Below are positions 33,606-46,325 of a stretch of DNA of 64,000 nt, one piece after another. How positions within the stretch are numbered: the first letter of the stretch is position 1; each line of letters begins with the position of its first letter. Source of the DNA: Phymorhynchus buccinoides (taxonomy: Eukaryota > Mollusca > Gastropoda > Neogastropoda > Raphitomidae); the NCBI GenBank assembly GCA_017654935.2, contig CM065694.1, positions 1,547,013 to 1,611,012 on the forward strand, written 5' to 3'. Made by a program: the position numbers and the translations under genes. The notes under the pieces are model-generated. The model ran no database searches, had not been told where the DNA came from, and worked only from the letters and a program-made list of their open reading frames with translations.

Positions 33606-36600
33606 GTTACGCCCAATCTGTGAAATTGCCCATTTCATGAAAGGAGCAAAAATGGTTTGCCCAACTCATGAAATGGACAATGTATATTAAATTTTCAATT
33701 CCCAGTCACACAGATATCTCAATTTTGAGATTTTTTGTATATACGTAGTACAAGACAAGGCGCTTCGACTCACCAAAACATTAGCCGCAATTCCAAAAGA
33801 TAAAAATGCTATGATCAACACAATCTTGTTGTGCTTCAACCACCTCCTTGTGAAATCAGATAGCAACATTCATTGAGTCAAATCAACAAATACTTTTGAC
33901 AATTTCTCCCATTATTTTGTATCTAAAAAATATATTGGAGGGCGTATTGGAGTGCCAAGGTATTATTCTCAACAATGCTTTAAAGCTTTTATTTTGGACT
34001 AAAATTAATTTTCTTCTCAGTCTAAAACCATGATTTGGGGGCAAAATTTCTTATTTCAATATTACTTAAAAATAAGTCGTGATTTATTTGAAAAACTGAA
34101 GTGACAAAGTTATTTGATGGCTCGAAATAAAGCCGTATGAAAAAATCTGAAGCAATTTGACTTGAAATGACCGAAATAATCAGTTTTTTGCTTCTCCTGT
34201 GAAGTGAGGTCTTTCGACTTACATCTGTATTGCATGCAGGCGGCGGTATGTTCACCCCCATCCTACCCCCCAACTCTCCCAAATGATGCTCTGGGGCATG
34301 TCTGAGCCACATGTTGTATCACACATTTCTACATTGTATGTTCACCCCCATCCTGCCCCCAACTCCACCAAATGCTGCTCTGGGGCATGTCTGAGCCACA
34401 TGTTGTATCAAACATTTCTACATTGTATGTTCACCCCCATCCTACCCCCCAACTCTCCCAAATGATGCTCTGGGGCATGTCTGAGCCACATGTTGTATCA
34501 AACATTTCTACATTGTATGTTCACCCCCATCCTACCCCCCAACTCTCCCAAATGATGCTCTGGGGCATGTCTGAGCCACATGTTGTATCACACATTTCTA
34601 CATTGTATGTTCACCCCCATCCTACCCCCCAACTCTCCCAAATGATGCTCTGGGGCATGTCTGAGCCACATGTTGTATCAAACATTTCTACATTGTATGT
34701 TCACCCCCATCCTACCCCCCAACTCTCCCAAATGATGCTCTGGGGCATGTCTGAGCCACATGTTGTATCACACATTTCTACATTGTATGTTCACCCCCAT
34801 CCTACCCCCCAACTCTCCCAAATGATGCTCTGGGGCATGTCTGAGCCACATGTTGTATCAAACATTTCTACATTGTATGTTCACCCCCATCCTACCCCCC
34901 AACTCTCCCAAATGATGCTCTGGGGCATGTCTGAGCCACATGTTGTATCAAACATTTCTACATTGTATGTTCACCCCCATCCTGCCCCCCAACTCTCCCA
35001 AATGATGCTCTGGGGCATGTCTGAGCCACATGTTGTATCACACGTTTCTACATTGTATGTTCACCCCCATCCTACCCCCCAACTCTACCAAATGCTGCTC
35101 TGGGGCATGTCTGAGCCACATGTTGTATCAAACATTTCTACATTGTATGTTCACCCCCATCCTACCCCCCAACTCTACCAAATGCTGCTCTGGGGCATGT
35201 CTGAGCCACATGTTGTATCAAACATTTCTACATTGTATGTTCACCCCCATCCTACCCCCCAACTCTACCAAATGCTGCTCTGGGGCATGTCTGAGCCACA
35301 TGTTGTATCAAACATTTCTACATTGTATGTTCACCCCCATCCTACCCCCCAACTCTCCCAAATGCTGCTCTGGGGCATGTCTGAGCCACATGTTGTATCA
35401 AACATTTCTACATTGTATGTTCACCCCCATCCTACCCCCCAACTCTCCCAAATGATGCTCTGGGGCATGTCTGAGCCACATGTTGTATCACACATTTCTA
35501 CATTGTATGTTCACCCCCATCCTGCCCCCCAACTCTACCAAATGCTGCTCTGGGGCATGTCTGAGCCACATGTTGTATCACACGTTTCTACATTGTATGT
35601 TCACCCCCATCCTACCCCCCAACTCTCCCAAATGATGCTCTGGGGCATGTCTGAGCCACATGTTGTATCAAACGTTTCTACATTGTATGTTCACCCCCAT
35701 CCTACCCCCCAACTCTCCCAAATGATGCTCTGGGGCATGTCTGAGCCACATGTTGTATCACACGTTTCTACATTGTATGTTCACCCCCATCCTACCCCCC
35801 AACTCTACCAAATGATGCTCTGGGGCATGTCTGAGCCACATGTTGTATCACACGTTTCTACATTGTATGTTCACCCCCATCCTGCCCCCCAACTCTCCCA
35901 AATGATGCTCTGGGGCATGTCTGAGCCACATGTTGTATCACACGTTTCTACATTGTATGTTCACCCCCATCCTACCCCCCAACTCTCCCAAATGATGCTC
36001 TGGGGCATGTCTGAGCCACATGTTGTATCAAACATTTCTACATTGTATGTTCACCCCCATCCTACCCCCCAACTCTCCCAAATGATGCTCTGGGGCATGT
36101 CTGAGCCACATGTTGTATCACACGTTTCTACATTGTATTTTCACCCCCATCCTACCCCCCAACTCTCCCAAATGATGCTCTGGGGCATGTCTGAGCCACA
36201 TGTTGTATCACACGTTTCTACATTGTATGTTCACCCCCATCCTACCCCCCAACTCTCCCAAATGATGCTCTGGGGCATGTCTGAGCCACATGTTGTATCA
36301 CACGTTTCTACATTGTATGTTCACCCCCATCCTACCCCCCAACTCTCCCAAATGATGCTCTGGGGCATGTCTGAGCCACATGTTGTATCACACGTTTCTA
36401 CATTGTATTTTCACCCCCATCCTGCCCCCCAACTCTCCCAAATGATGCTCTGGGGCATGTCTGAGCCACATGTTGTATCACACGTTTCTACATTGTATGT
36501 TCACCCCCATCCTACCCCCCAACTCTCCCAAATGATGCTCTGGGGCATGTCTGAGCCACATGTTGTATCACACGTTTCTACATTGTATGTTCACCCCCAT

Positions 36601-39600
36601 CCTACCCCCCAACTCTCCCAAATGAGATGCTCTGGGGCATGTCTGAGCCACATGTTGTATCACACGTTTCTACATTGTATGTTCACCCCCATCCTACCCC
36701 CCAACTCTCCCAAATGATGCTCTGGGGCATGTCTGAGCCACATGTTGTATCACACGTTTCTACATTGTATGTTCACCCCCATCCTACCCCCCAACTCTCC
36801 CAAATGATGCTCTGGGGCATGTCTGAGCCACATGTTGTATCACACGTTTCTACATTGTATGTTCACCCCCATCCTACCCCCCAACTCTCCCAAATGATGC
36901 TCTGGGGCATGTCTGAGCCACATGTTGTATCACACGTTTCTACATTGTATGTTCACCCCCATCCTACCCCCCAACTCTCCCAAATGATGCTCTGGGGCAT
37001 GTCTGAGCCACATGTTGTATCACACGTTTCTACATTGTATGTTCACCCCCATCCTACCCCCCAACTCTCCCAAATGATGCTCTGGGGCATGTCTGAGCCA
37101 CATGTTGTATCACACGTTTCTACATTGTATGTTCACCCCCATCCTGCCCCCCAACTCTCCCAAATGATGCTCTGGGGCATGTCTGAGCCACATGTTGTAT
37201 CACACGTTTCTACATTGTATGTTCACCCCCATCCTACCCCCCAACTCTCCCAAATGATGCTCTGGGGCATGTCTGAGCCACATGTTGTATCACACGTTTC
37301 TACATTGTATGTTCACCCCCATCCTACCCCCCAACTCTCCCAAATGATGCTCTGGGGCATGTCTGAGCCACATGTTGTATCACACGTTTCTACATTGTAT
37401 GTTCACCCCCATCCTGCCCCCCAACTCTCCCAAATGATGCTCTGGGGCATGTCTGAGCCACATGTTGTATCACACGTTTCTACATTGTATGTTCACCCCC
37501 ATCCTGCCCCCCAACTCTCCCAAATGATGCTCTGGGGCATGTCTGAGCCACATGTTGTATCACACGTTTCTACATTGTATGTTCACCCCCATCCTGCCCC
37601 CCAACTCTCCCAAATGATGCTCTGGGGCATGTCTGAGCCACATGTTGTATCACACGTTTCTACATTGTATGTTCACCCCCATCCTACCCCCCAACTCTCC
37701 CAAATGATGCTCTGGGGCATGTCTGAGCCACATGTTGTATCACACGTTTCTACATTGTATGTTCACCCCCATCCTGCCCCCCAACTCTACCAAATGCTGC
37801 TCTGGGGCATGTCTGAGCCACATGTTGTATCACACGTTTCTACATTGTATGTTCACCCCCATCCTGCCCCCCAACTCTCCCAAATGATGCTCTGGGGCAT
37901 GTCTGAGCCACATGTTGTATCAAACATTTCTACATTGTATGTTCACCCCCATCCTACCCCCCAACTCTACCAAATGCTATGCTCTGGGGCATGTCTGAGC
38001 CACATGTTGTATCACACGTTTCTACATTGTATGTTCACCCCCATCCTACCCCCCAACTCTCCCAAATGATGCTCTGGGGCATGTCTGAGCCACATGTTGT
38101 ATCACACGTTTCTACATTGTATGTTCACCCCCATCCTACCCCCCAACTCTCCCAAATGATGCTCTGGGGCATGTCTGAGCCACATGTTGTATCACACATT
38201 TCTACATTGTATGTTCACCCCCATCCTGCCCCCCAACTCTCCCAAATGATGCTCTGGGGCATGTCTGAGCCACATGTTGTATCACACGTTTCTACATTGT
38301 ATGTTCACCCCCATCCTGCCCCCCAACTCTCCCAAATGATGCTCTGGGGCATGTCTGAGCCACATGTTGTATCACACGTTTCTACATTGTATGTTCACCC
38401 CCATCCTGCCCCCCAACTCTCCCAAATGATGCTCTGGGGCATGTCTGAGCCACATGTTGTATCACACGTTTCTACATTGTATGTTCACCCCCATCCTACC
38501 CCCCAACTCTCCCAAATGATGCTCTGGGGCATGTCTGAGCCACATGTTGTATCACACGTTTCTACATTGTATGTTCACCCCCATCCTGCCCCCCAACTCT
38601 ACCAAATGCTGCTCTGGGGCATGTCTGAGCCACATGTTGTATCACACGTTTCTACATTGTATGTTCACCCCCATCCTGCCCCCCAACTCTCCCAAATGAT
38701 GCTCTGGGGCATGTCTGAGCCACATGTTGTATCAAACATTTCTACATTGTATGTTCACCCCCATCCTACCCCCCAACTCTCCCAAATGATGCTCTGGGGC
38801 ATGTCTGAGCCACATGTTGTATCACACGTTTCTACATTGTATGTTCACCCCCATCCTGCCCCCCAACTCTCCCAAATGATGCTCTGGGGCATGTCTGAGC
38901 CACATGTTGTAGCACACGTTTCTACATTGTATGTTCACCCCCATCCTACCCCCCAACTCTCCCAAATGATGCTCTGGGGCATGTCTGAGCCACATGTTGT
39001 ATCACACGTTTTCTACATTGTATGTTCACCCCCATCCTGCCCCCCAACTCTCCCAAATGATGCTCTGGGGCATGTCTGAGCCACATGTTGTATCACACGT
39101 TTCTACATTGTATGTTCACCCCCATCCTACCCCCCAACTCTCCCAAATGATGCTCTGGGGCATGTCTGAGCCACATGTTGTATCACACGTTTCTACATTG
39201 TATGTTCACCCCCATCCTGCCCCCCAACTCTCCCAAATGCTGCTCTGGGGCATGTCTGAGCCACATGTTGTATCACACGTTTCTACATTGTATGTTCACC
39301 CCCATCCTGCCCCCCAACTCTCCCAAATGATGCTCTGGGGCATGTCTGAGCCACATGTTGTATCAACACATTTCTACATTGTATGTTCACCCCCATCCTA
39401 CCCCCCAACTCTCCCAAATGATGCTCTGGGGCATGTCTGAGCCACATGTTGTATCACACGTTTCTACATTGTATGTTCACCCCCATCCTACCCCCCAACT
39501 CTCCCAAATGATGCTCTGGGGCATGTCTGAGCCACATGTTGTATCACACGTTTCTACATTGTATGTTCACCCCCATCCTACCCCCCAACTCTCCCAAATG

Positions 39601-40671
39601 ATGCTCTGGGGCATGTCTGAGCCACATGTTGTATCACACATTTCTACATTGTATGTTCACCCCCATCCTACCCCCCAACTCTCCCAAATGATGCTCTGGG
39701 GCATGTCTGAGCCACATGTTGTATCACACGTTTCTACATTGTATGTTCACCCCCATCCTGCCCCCCAACTCTCCCAAATGATGCTCTGGGGCATGTCTGA
39801 GCCACATGTTGTATCACACGTTTCTACATTGTATGTTCACCCCCATCCTGCCCCCCAACTCTCCCAAATGATGCTCTGGGGCATGTCTGAGCCACATGTT
39901 GTATCACACGTTTCTACATTGTATGTTCACCCCCATCCTACCCCCCAACTCTCCCAAATGATGCTCTGGGGCATGTCTGAGCCACATGTTGTATCACACG
40001 TTTCTACATTGTATGTTCACCCCCATCCTGCCCCCCAACTCTCCCAAATGCTGCTCTGGGGCATGTCTGAGCCACATGTTGTATCACACGTTTCTACATT
40101 GTATGTTCACCCCCATCCTGCCCCCCAACTCTCCCAAATGATGCTCTGGGGCATGTCTGAGCCACATGTTGTATCAAACATTTCTACATTGTATGTTCAC
40201 CCCCATCCTACCCCCCAACTCTCCCAAATGATGCTCTGGGGCATGTCTGAGCCACATGTTGTATCACACGTTTCTACATTGTATGTTCACCCCCATCCTG
40301 CCCCCCAACTCTCCCAAATGATGCTCTGGGGCATGTCTGAGCCACATGTTGTATCACACGTTTCTACATTGTATGTTCACCCCCATCCTACCCCCCAACT
40401 CTCCCAAATGATGCTCTGGGGCATGTCTGAGCCACATGTTGTATCAAACGTTTTATCAAATGAAGTCTGAATTTTTTTTAAATAACTCATCTACTGGTGT
40501 GATTTTTCAATCGTTTGAATAAATTCTTGATCTCTGTGCGTTTATGAACTAAAAGTATTTGTCTTTCATATTGCTTTTCTAAATAGTAAGTTTTAAATTA
40601 GCTATTTGACGAACTGGGCAAACCATTTTGCCCATTTCTTTAAATGGGCAGTTTCACGGATTGGGCGTAAC
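33606..40671. mobile_element. Inverted-repeat element carrying the 90-bp satellite
   Basis: GTTACGCCCAATCTGTGAAA at the left mirrors TTTCACGGATTGGGCGTAAC at the right. About 65 bp of terminal inverted repeat, including TGCCCATTTC and TGGTTTGCCCA blocks, is visible. The interior has about 570 bp on the left and 160 bp on the right of non-coding sequence around the satellite. No transposase frame is seen. Confidence 0.7.
34244..40455. repeat. 90-bp satellite, about 69 copies
   Basis: Unit parts: TGATGCTCTGGGGCATGTCT, GAGCCACATGTTGTATCACA, CGTTTCTACATTGTATGTTC, ACCCCCATCCTACCCCCCAA, CTCTCCCAAA. Copies are almost identical; variation is concentrated at a few sites (CACG/CACA/AACA, CCTA/CCTG, CTCC/CTAC, ATGA/ATGC). 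The 90-bp period is divisible by three, so plus-strand frames stay open for up to 781 codons. Small indels at about 36625, 37978, 39010 and 39365 shift the frame. Confidence 0.97.
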
Positions 40672-41032
40672 ATATAAATATAATATGACTAACAATAATG
40701 ACAACAGTAAGAAAGTGTTGTAACAAAATATGAATATTGCGTAAAATGTTAGGGTGTGCGCCTCACAGTCAAAAAAATATGGTATATTCACTTCATAGAC
40801 CTATTACAATTCAAAACAAACATGATCAATATAACATAATAACAAGAAGTTTAGAACGCAAGTAGCACGCACACGCACAACAACAACAACAACAACATAC
40901 AGTATTTATACGGCGCTGAATCTTGATAGAAATCAAATCAAAGCGCACACACACGTTAGCATTCAAAGCGCATTCAAACACAAATGCAATACAACACACA
41001 CACACACACACACACACAACACAAACACGCAT

Positions 41033-41063
<31 letters not shown>

Positions 41064-41317
41064 ACACAAACACGCATGTACACACACACACACTGGCACC
41101 AAAGATTGGGCAAGGGCAAACTGGGCGTTTTTCAATATGAGTAACTAAAGGAAAAATGGATCTGCTACACACTGCATTGTTTTTAACATTAATGTGTTTT
41201 TATTCCATTTGCATTCCTCCATTAAACAATTCCTCCATTTACACTCAATTTCGTTACTTAACAAATTGGGTTGGGTTTTTTGGGGGGGGTTTTGCTGTCC
41301 CATCTTCTGGGCTGTAC

Positions 41318-41570
41318 AGTGGCGTTGCTCCCACGCCGCTCGTTCCGAATCCCAATTCGCAGCTACACCCGGGTTTGTTCAAGTCGCAGAAACCGAGACC
41401 AGCAGTCCAAGGGGAGCGAGTCTATGTTAGACCGTCAGGAGGCAACCAACCGAGGAGACACTGCACTTCTGCTGAGTCACTTCGGTGGAGTTCAGTGGAG
41501 CCTGTTCAGGACACCACCTACTAAGCCCCCTACTGACGACACTATTCTCTTAGTCGCGGAGCCAGCGTGA
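41318..41570 (-). repeat. Dispersed repeat family E
   Basis: Shares AGTGCAGTGTCTCCTC-GTTGG, TTGCCTCCTGA and AACGAGCGG-GTGGGAGCAAC with two pieces near 423-500 and 715-745, where a family B element has split it. Class unknown. Confidence 0.6.
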
Positions 41571-41761
41571 GTGAGGTCCTCCTCCGAGGGCGCCACCACG
41601 ACCGTCCACCGACAGCTCCCCAGAACACACTGATCCCCATGACTTTGACCCGAACGCACCAAGGCATAGACTGGATTGGAAACCGAAACTGAGGTCACCA
41701 TGAGAGCAGGGCATGCAAAGCCACAGAATTTGAGACATTTTTTAATTTTATGATTGATGGA

Positions 41762-42122
41762 AAATGAGGCCGATGATAATGATGATGATGATGCTATGGA
41801 GTTCCGTATCGGTCTGAGACTGCATGGCAGGGCTGTATTCTACGCTTCCTTTCATAATGATATCCCGGCGTTAACCAGGCCCGAGAACTACAGACACCTG
41901 CAGTGTTGGTCTTGCAATTAGAGCAACACTCTCAGAATCGCATCCGTTAAGCGGATGAAACTCGACTGTGTGGTTTCAGTCTTCCCATTGAGCCCATAGC
42001 CACTCACTCTGGGTAGGAGTCGGTCCAGGACCGAAAAAACCCTCGCCTCTGATGGGATTCGAACCCAAGACCTCCCAGCCAGTAGTCCGCGACGCTAACC
42101 ACTACACCACGGCGGCTGGTGG
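41762..42122 (-). mobile_element. tRNA-derived SINE, second family
   Basis: The minus-strand head at 42118-42045 has A-box-like GTGGTGTAGTGGTTAGCG and B box GGGTTCGAATCCC. A body of about 280 bp follows and ends in (ATC)n. Acceptor stems do not pair properly, so it is a SINE and not a tRNA gene. Confidence 0.8.
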
Positions 42123-42250
42123 GGGTGGTTGGGTTTTTTAATTGTTTTTAAAGGCTGAAATACGGTGCAAAGTTAAGGCAAAAGCAATGTCAGTCATATA
42201 AGCATACAAACTGAGCACTAAAGGTTGGATATTGGTATTAAATAACTTAC

Positions 42251-42380
42251 TGAGTTCCGTTTTCCTCCAGCTTGACCAGAATGGAGTCGTACACTCCGCT
42301 GGGGTTCTCTCCCCCTGACAGAATGAGTCGGATGGTGTCCTCCCCTGATTCGGCCGTCAGCAGCTGGGGCCTCTCAGGTT
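42251..42380 (-). CDS. Exon 9: FN3-6, first part
   Basis: 130 bp, phase 1-2. It encodes E-PERPQLLTAESGEDTIRL, ILSGGENPSGVYDSIL and VKLEENGTQ. The usual B-strand Trp is absent (ILSGG at that place). Acceptor GGACAG|AA, donor ACTCA|GTAAGT. The next exon is 8.7 kb away, beyond the 90-bp satellite; the junction restores CAG (Gln). Confidence 0.87.
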
Positions 42381-42504
42381 CTGTCCACAGGGAGAGAAAA
42401 CATTTGGTAAATATTAACTTCACCATCACTTATGCATGAACAAGAATGCCTGTGCATTGATTTGTTGTGTACAAGTCCCTTTCTTACAAGCATTTGGCAA
42501 TCAT

Positions 42505-44545
42505 GTAGACTAAGACACCCCCTCCCCTTCATTTCTCGGTGCTTTCCGTTTTTTTCGGTGTTGCCTTTCTTACTGTTGATCGAGGAATTAAACCTCCATC
42601 GTTTTCTATATTTAACGTCAATTTTCATCCATTTCAGCAATTTAAAATATGCATTCGATAATAGCACAGTCCTGGGAGGTTTAACGGAACAGCAAACTGA
42701 ACTTCCCTTTCAGTCTACAACTAGAAGGGACAAAGAGCGCATAACAGTGATGTCACAAGCAGGAAACTTCAAACTGAACTTCCCTTTCAGTCTACAACTA
42801 GAAGGGACAAAGAGCACAAGACAGTGACGTCACAAGCAGGAAACTTCAAACTGAACTTCCCTTTCAGTCTACAACTAGAAGGGACAAAGAGCGCATAACA
42901 GTGATGTCACAAGCAGGAAACTTCAAACTGAACTTCCCTTTCAGTCTACAACTAGAAGGGACAAAGAGCGCATAACAGTGATGTCACAAGCAGGAAACTT
43001 CAAACTGAACTTCCCTTTCAGTCTACAACTAGAAGGGACAAAGAGCGCATAACAGTGATGTCACAAGCAGGAAACTTCAAACTGAACTTCCCTTTCAGTC
43101 TACAACTAGAAGGGACAAAGAGCGCATAACAGTGATGTCACAAGCAGGAAACTTCAAACTGAACTTCCCTTTCAGTCTACAACTAGAAGGGACAAAGAGC
43201 GCATAACAGTGATGTCACAAGCAGGAAACTTCAAACTGAACTTCCCTTTCAGTCTACAACTAGAAGGGACAAAGAGCGCATAACAGTGATGTCACAAGCA
43301 GGAAACTTCAAACTGAACTTCCCTTTCAGTCTACAACTAGAAGGGACAAAGAGCACAAGACAGTGACGTCACAAGCAGGAAACTTCAAACTGGCTGTTCT
43401 GTCTTTTAAACAAAGAGCACATAACAATGATGTCACAAGCGGGAAACTTCAAACTGGCTGTTCTGTCTTTTGGACAAAGAGCACAAGACAGTGACGTCAC
43501 AAGCAGGAAACTTCAAACTGGCTGTTCTGTCTTTTAAACAAAGAGCACATAACAATGATGTCACAAGCGGGAAACTTCAAACTGGCTGTTCTGTCTTTTG
43601 GACAAAGAGCACAAGACAGTGACGTCACAAGCAGGAAACTTCAAACTGGCTGTTCTGTCTTTTAAACAAAGAGCACATAACAATGATGTCACAAGCGGGA
43701 AACTTCAAACTGGCTGTTCTGTCTTTTGGACAAAGAGCACATAACAATGACGTCACAAGCAGGAAACTTCAAACTGGCTGTTCTGTCTTTTGGACAAAGA
43801 GCACATAACAATGACGTCACAAGCAGGAAACTTCAAACTGGCTGTTCTGTCTTTTGGACAAAGAGCACATAACAATGACGTCACAAGCGGGAAACTTCAA
43901 ACTGGCTGTTCTGTCTTTTGGACAAAGAGCACATAACAATGACGTCACAAGCAGGAAACTTCAAACTGGCTGTTCTGTCTTTTGGACAAAGAGCACATAA
44001 CAATGACGTCACAAGCAGGAAACTTCAAACTGGCTGTTCTGTCTTTTGGACAAAGAGCACATAACAATGACGTCACAAGCAGGAAACTTCAAACTGGCTG
44101 TTCTGTCTTTTGGACAAAGAGCACATAACAATGACGTCACAAGCGGGAAACTTCAAACTGGCTGTTCTGTCTTTTGGACAAAGAGCACATAACAATGACG
44201 TCACAAGCGGGAAACTTCAAACTGGCTGTTCTGTCTTTTGGACAAAGAGCACATAACAATGACGTCACAAGCAGGAAACTTCAAACTGGCTGTTCTGTCT
44301 TTTAAACAAAGAGCACATAACAATGATGTCACAAGCGGGAAACTTCAAACTGGCTGTTCTGTCTTTTGGACTAAATGATGAATAACTGACTTAATTATTA
44401 GTGACAATAATTATTGATAAAACGTAATTAGCTAAAAATGGTGCTAAAATACTGCTTAATGGTCACTAAGAAAGACAATACATGTACTGAAAACACTGAA
44501 AGAACCGAAAAATAGGGAGAGGGGGGGGGGGGACATGTTAATCTA
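42505..44545. mobile_element. Fold-back element arms around the CRE-like array
   Basis: Left arm 42505-42600 (CATTTCTCGGTGCTTTCCGT, TTGCCTTTCTTACTG) and right arm 44400-44540 (AATTAGCTAAAAATGGTGCT, GAAAGAACCGAAAAATAGGG) resemble the two arms of the element at 7628-8062. A lone arm is at 20935-21060. The tandem array occupies its interior. Confidence 0.6.
42690..44372. repeat. Tandem array with TGACGTCA palindromes
   Basis: Two related unit types: nine or so 77-bp units (CTTCCCTTTCAGTCTACAAC, TAGAAGGGACAAAGAGCGCA) then about fifteen 64-bp units (AAACTGGCTGTTCTGTCTTT, TGGACAAAGAGCACATAAC). All end in a TGA(C/T)GTCACAAGC-GGAAACTTC block. About 13 copies hold the perfect palindrome TGACGTCA, mostly the 64-bp type at 43490-44265; most of the rest read TGATGTCA. 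Confidence 0.93.
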
Positions 44546-44572
44546 CATGATTTCCCAACATTTGCATGTTTA

Positions 44573-44678
44573 TATTATTATTATTATTATTATTTATTAT
44601 TATTAATATGAACATTTATATAATGCCTAATCATATGAATGCCTTAGGCGTTTACAATAAAATAAATAAATAAAGACA

Positions 44679-44721
<43 letters not shown>

Positions 44722-44752
44722 AGACATAAATAAACGCATGAGCACAAGCACA

Positions 44753-44789
<37 letters not shown>

Positions 44790-44825
44790 TAAGTGCAGGC
44801 ACCAACACACACAGACACACACAAA
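44573..44825. repeat. (ATT)n, (AAAT)n and (CA)n cluster
   Basis: Three successive microsatellites with a TGCCTTAGGCGTTTACAATA segment between them, in intron 8. Confidence 0.9.
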
Positions 44826-44849
44826 CCAGGTCACGAGGGGAGGGATCAA

Positions 44850-45620
44850 TTGCTACTAGGGGAAGAGACGAGTTTTCATATGGCGTTTGAATGTGGGCAG
44901 AGAAGGAGAGTATCTGAGAGAGCGAGGCATCTGATTCCACATGATAGGCGAAGGTTTTAGTGCGGACTGTGAGGACACTATACTTCAGACAATTCTCTTT
45001 CAAATGATATAAGAACCATTCTTGTAATATTTTCTGTTTTAGAGTTATGAGGATTTAAAATTGGTAGGGTGACTTGTCAGCCATTTTGAGAAATCACAGT
45101 CTAAAGTTTAGTCTTGCTGAAGAAAATACATCAACCTAATCATTTTAAAGCACGTATTGGAATAATTAGAGATCATAACAAAGATTGTCCTTTATTGGCT
45201 ACTGCAAAGAACACCTTTTGCAAGAGTGAATGCCCTTGGTGGGTGGGGGAAGATGGTTGAGCACTGACCAAACAAGGGCATAACTCTCACCAATAACCCT
45301 ATTTGAGGCCACTAAATGGCTGCCTTTCGAAAGAGTGAATGCCCTTGTCAGCACTGACCAACAAGGGATTCACTCTCATTGTCAAGGGCGTTAATAACCC
45401 TAGTTGCAGAGGCCAATAAATATGAAAGATGATATGTTAGAGGGTATGAAAATACCCATCACTCAAAATTAATCTAAAAAATTAGATTTTTTCATTTTGC
45501 AAGCCTGTTATGAGAAACTATCCCAGCGACTTAATGTCCCTTTTGTGGTGCTGGGTCACATATCATTAAAGCAATTACACACAAAAACTTGCAGGGAAAA
45601 AAAATCTGCACCTTATGAAT
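44850..45620. other. Intron 8, no recognised feature
   Basis: Contains two similar GAGTGAATGCCCTTG segments (45220, 45330) and otherwise unique sequence. No gene recognised. Confidence 0.5.
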
Positions 45621-45780
45621 CCAACAATTCCCCCTTCTTTCCGCCTCCTCTCACCCCCACCTATTCAACCTCTTTGCCCCCACACCCTCCCACTCTCTCC
45701 CTTTCCAAATTCCCTTTGCCCCTTCTCCACCCCCACCCTGACACCTCACCTCACCCCCGCCCCTCTCTCCAGCTCCTCAC

Positions 45781-46050
45781 CTGTGCGCACAGAGGCGTTG
45801 ACGGGCGCGCTGTCCGCCCTGCTGGCCACGACCACCACCGTGACCGCGTACTGCACTCCGGGGTGAAGGTCACCCACGATCAAGGTGGTGTCCCCCGGCG
45901 ACAGACTGTAGGGCATGACGTCGCCAGTGGTGGGCGTGGTGACGTTGACTTCCAGGGCGGAGTACACCGTGCTGTTGGGCTTCTGCCACACCAGCTGCAC
46001 CGCGGTGGTGTTGAGGGCCTCGCCCGACAGACGGCTCACTGACTCCGGCA
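45781..46050 (-). CDS. Exon 8: FN3-5
   Basis: 270 bp, phase 1-1, a whole FN3: VPESVSRLSGEAL, VQLVWQKPNSTVYSALEV, DLHPGVQYAVTVVVVASR and the end ASVRTG. Sequons NTT, NST, NVT and NAS. Acceptor ATGGCAG|TG, donor ACAG|GTGAGG. On the transcribed strand the upstream intron is about 600 bp of (ATC/TTC)n. Confidence 0.9.
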
Positions 46051-46082
46051 CTGCCATTGTTCAAGGAGACATTGTGTTAGAT

Positions 46083-46205
46083 GAAGGGAAAGAAGAAGAA
46101 AAAGACAAAGAAGAGGATGACGACAAAGAAGAAGAAGAAGACAACAACTACAATGATGACAACGATGACGACGCCGATGATGATGATGATGATGATGATG
46201 ACGAC

Positions 46206-46252
<47 letters not shown>

Positions 46253-46293
46253 AGAAGACAACAACTACAATGATGACAACGATGACGACGCCA

Positions 46294-46325
<32 letters not shown>

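Larger units (their letters stand above)
33544..40782. mobile_element. mariner-type MITE split by a 7-kb insertion
   Basis: Left part CATTTCACGGATTATACGGC and AGACCGAGACCCCTGCGCCT, right part GTGCGCCTCACAGTC and AAATATGG, flanked by TA. The two halves match the ends of the 183-bp element at 62980. It begins 25 bp upstream of the exon 10 acceptor. Confidence 0.65.

Noticed and set aside
34372..40470. Long plus-strand open frames (781, 480, 371 and 366 codons) as a repeat protein gene
   Set aside because: They arise from the 90-bp period of a satellite nested in transposon-like sequence, shift frame at random indels, and lie antisense in an intron. No start context, splice structure or signal peptide supports a gene.
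34244..44372. CRISPR-like arrays
   Set aside because: The repeats are head-to-tail with no unique spacers, and the genome is eukaryotic.
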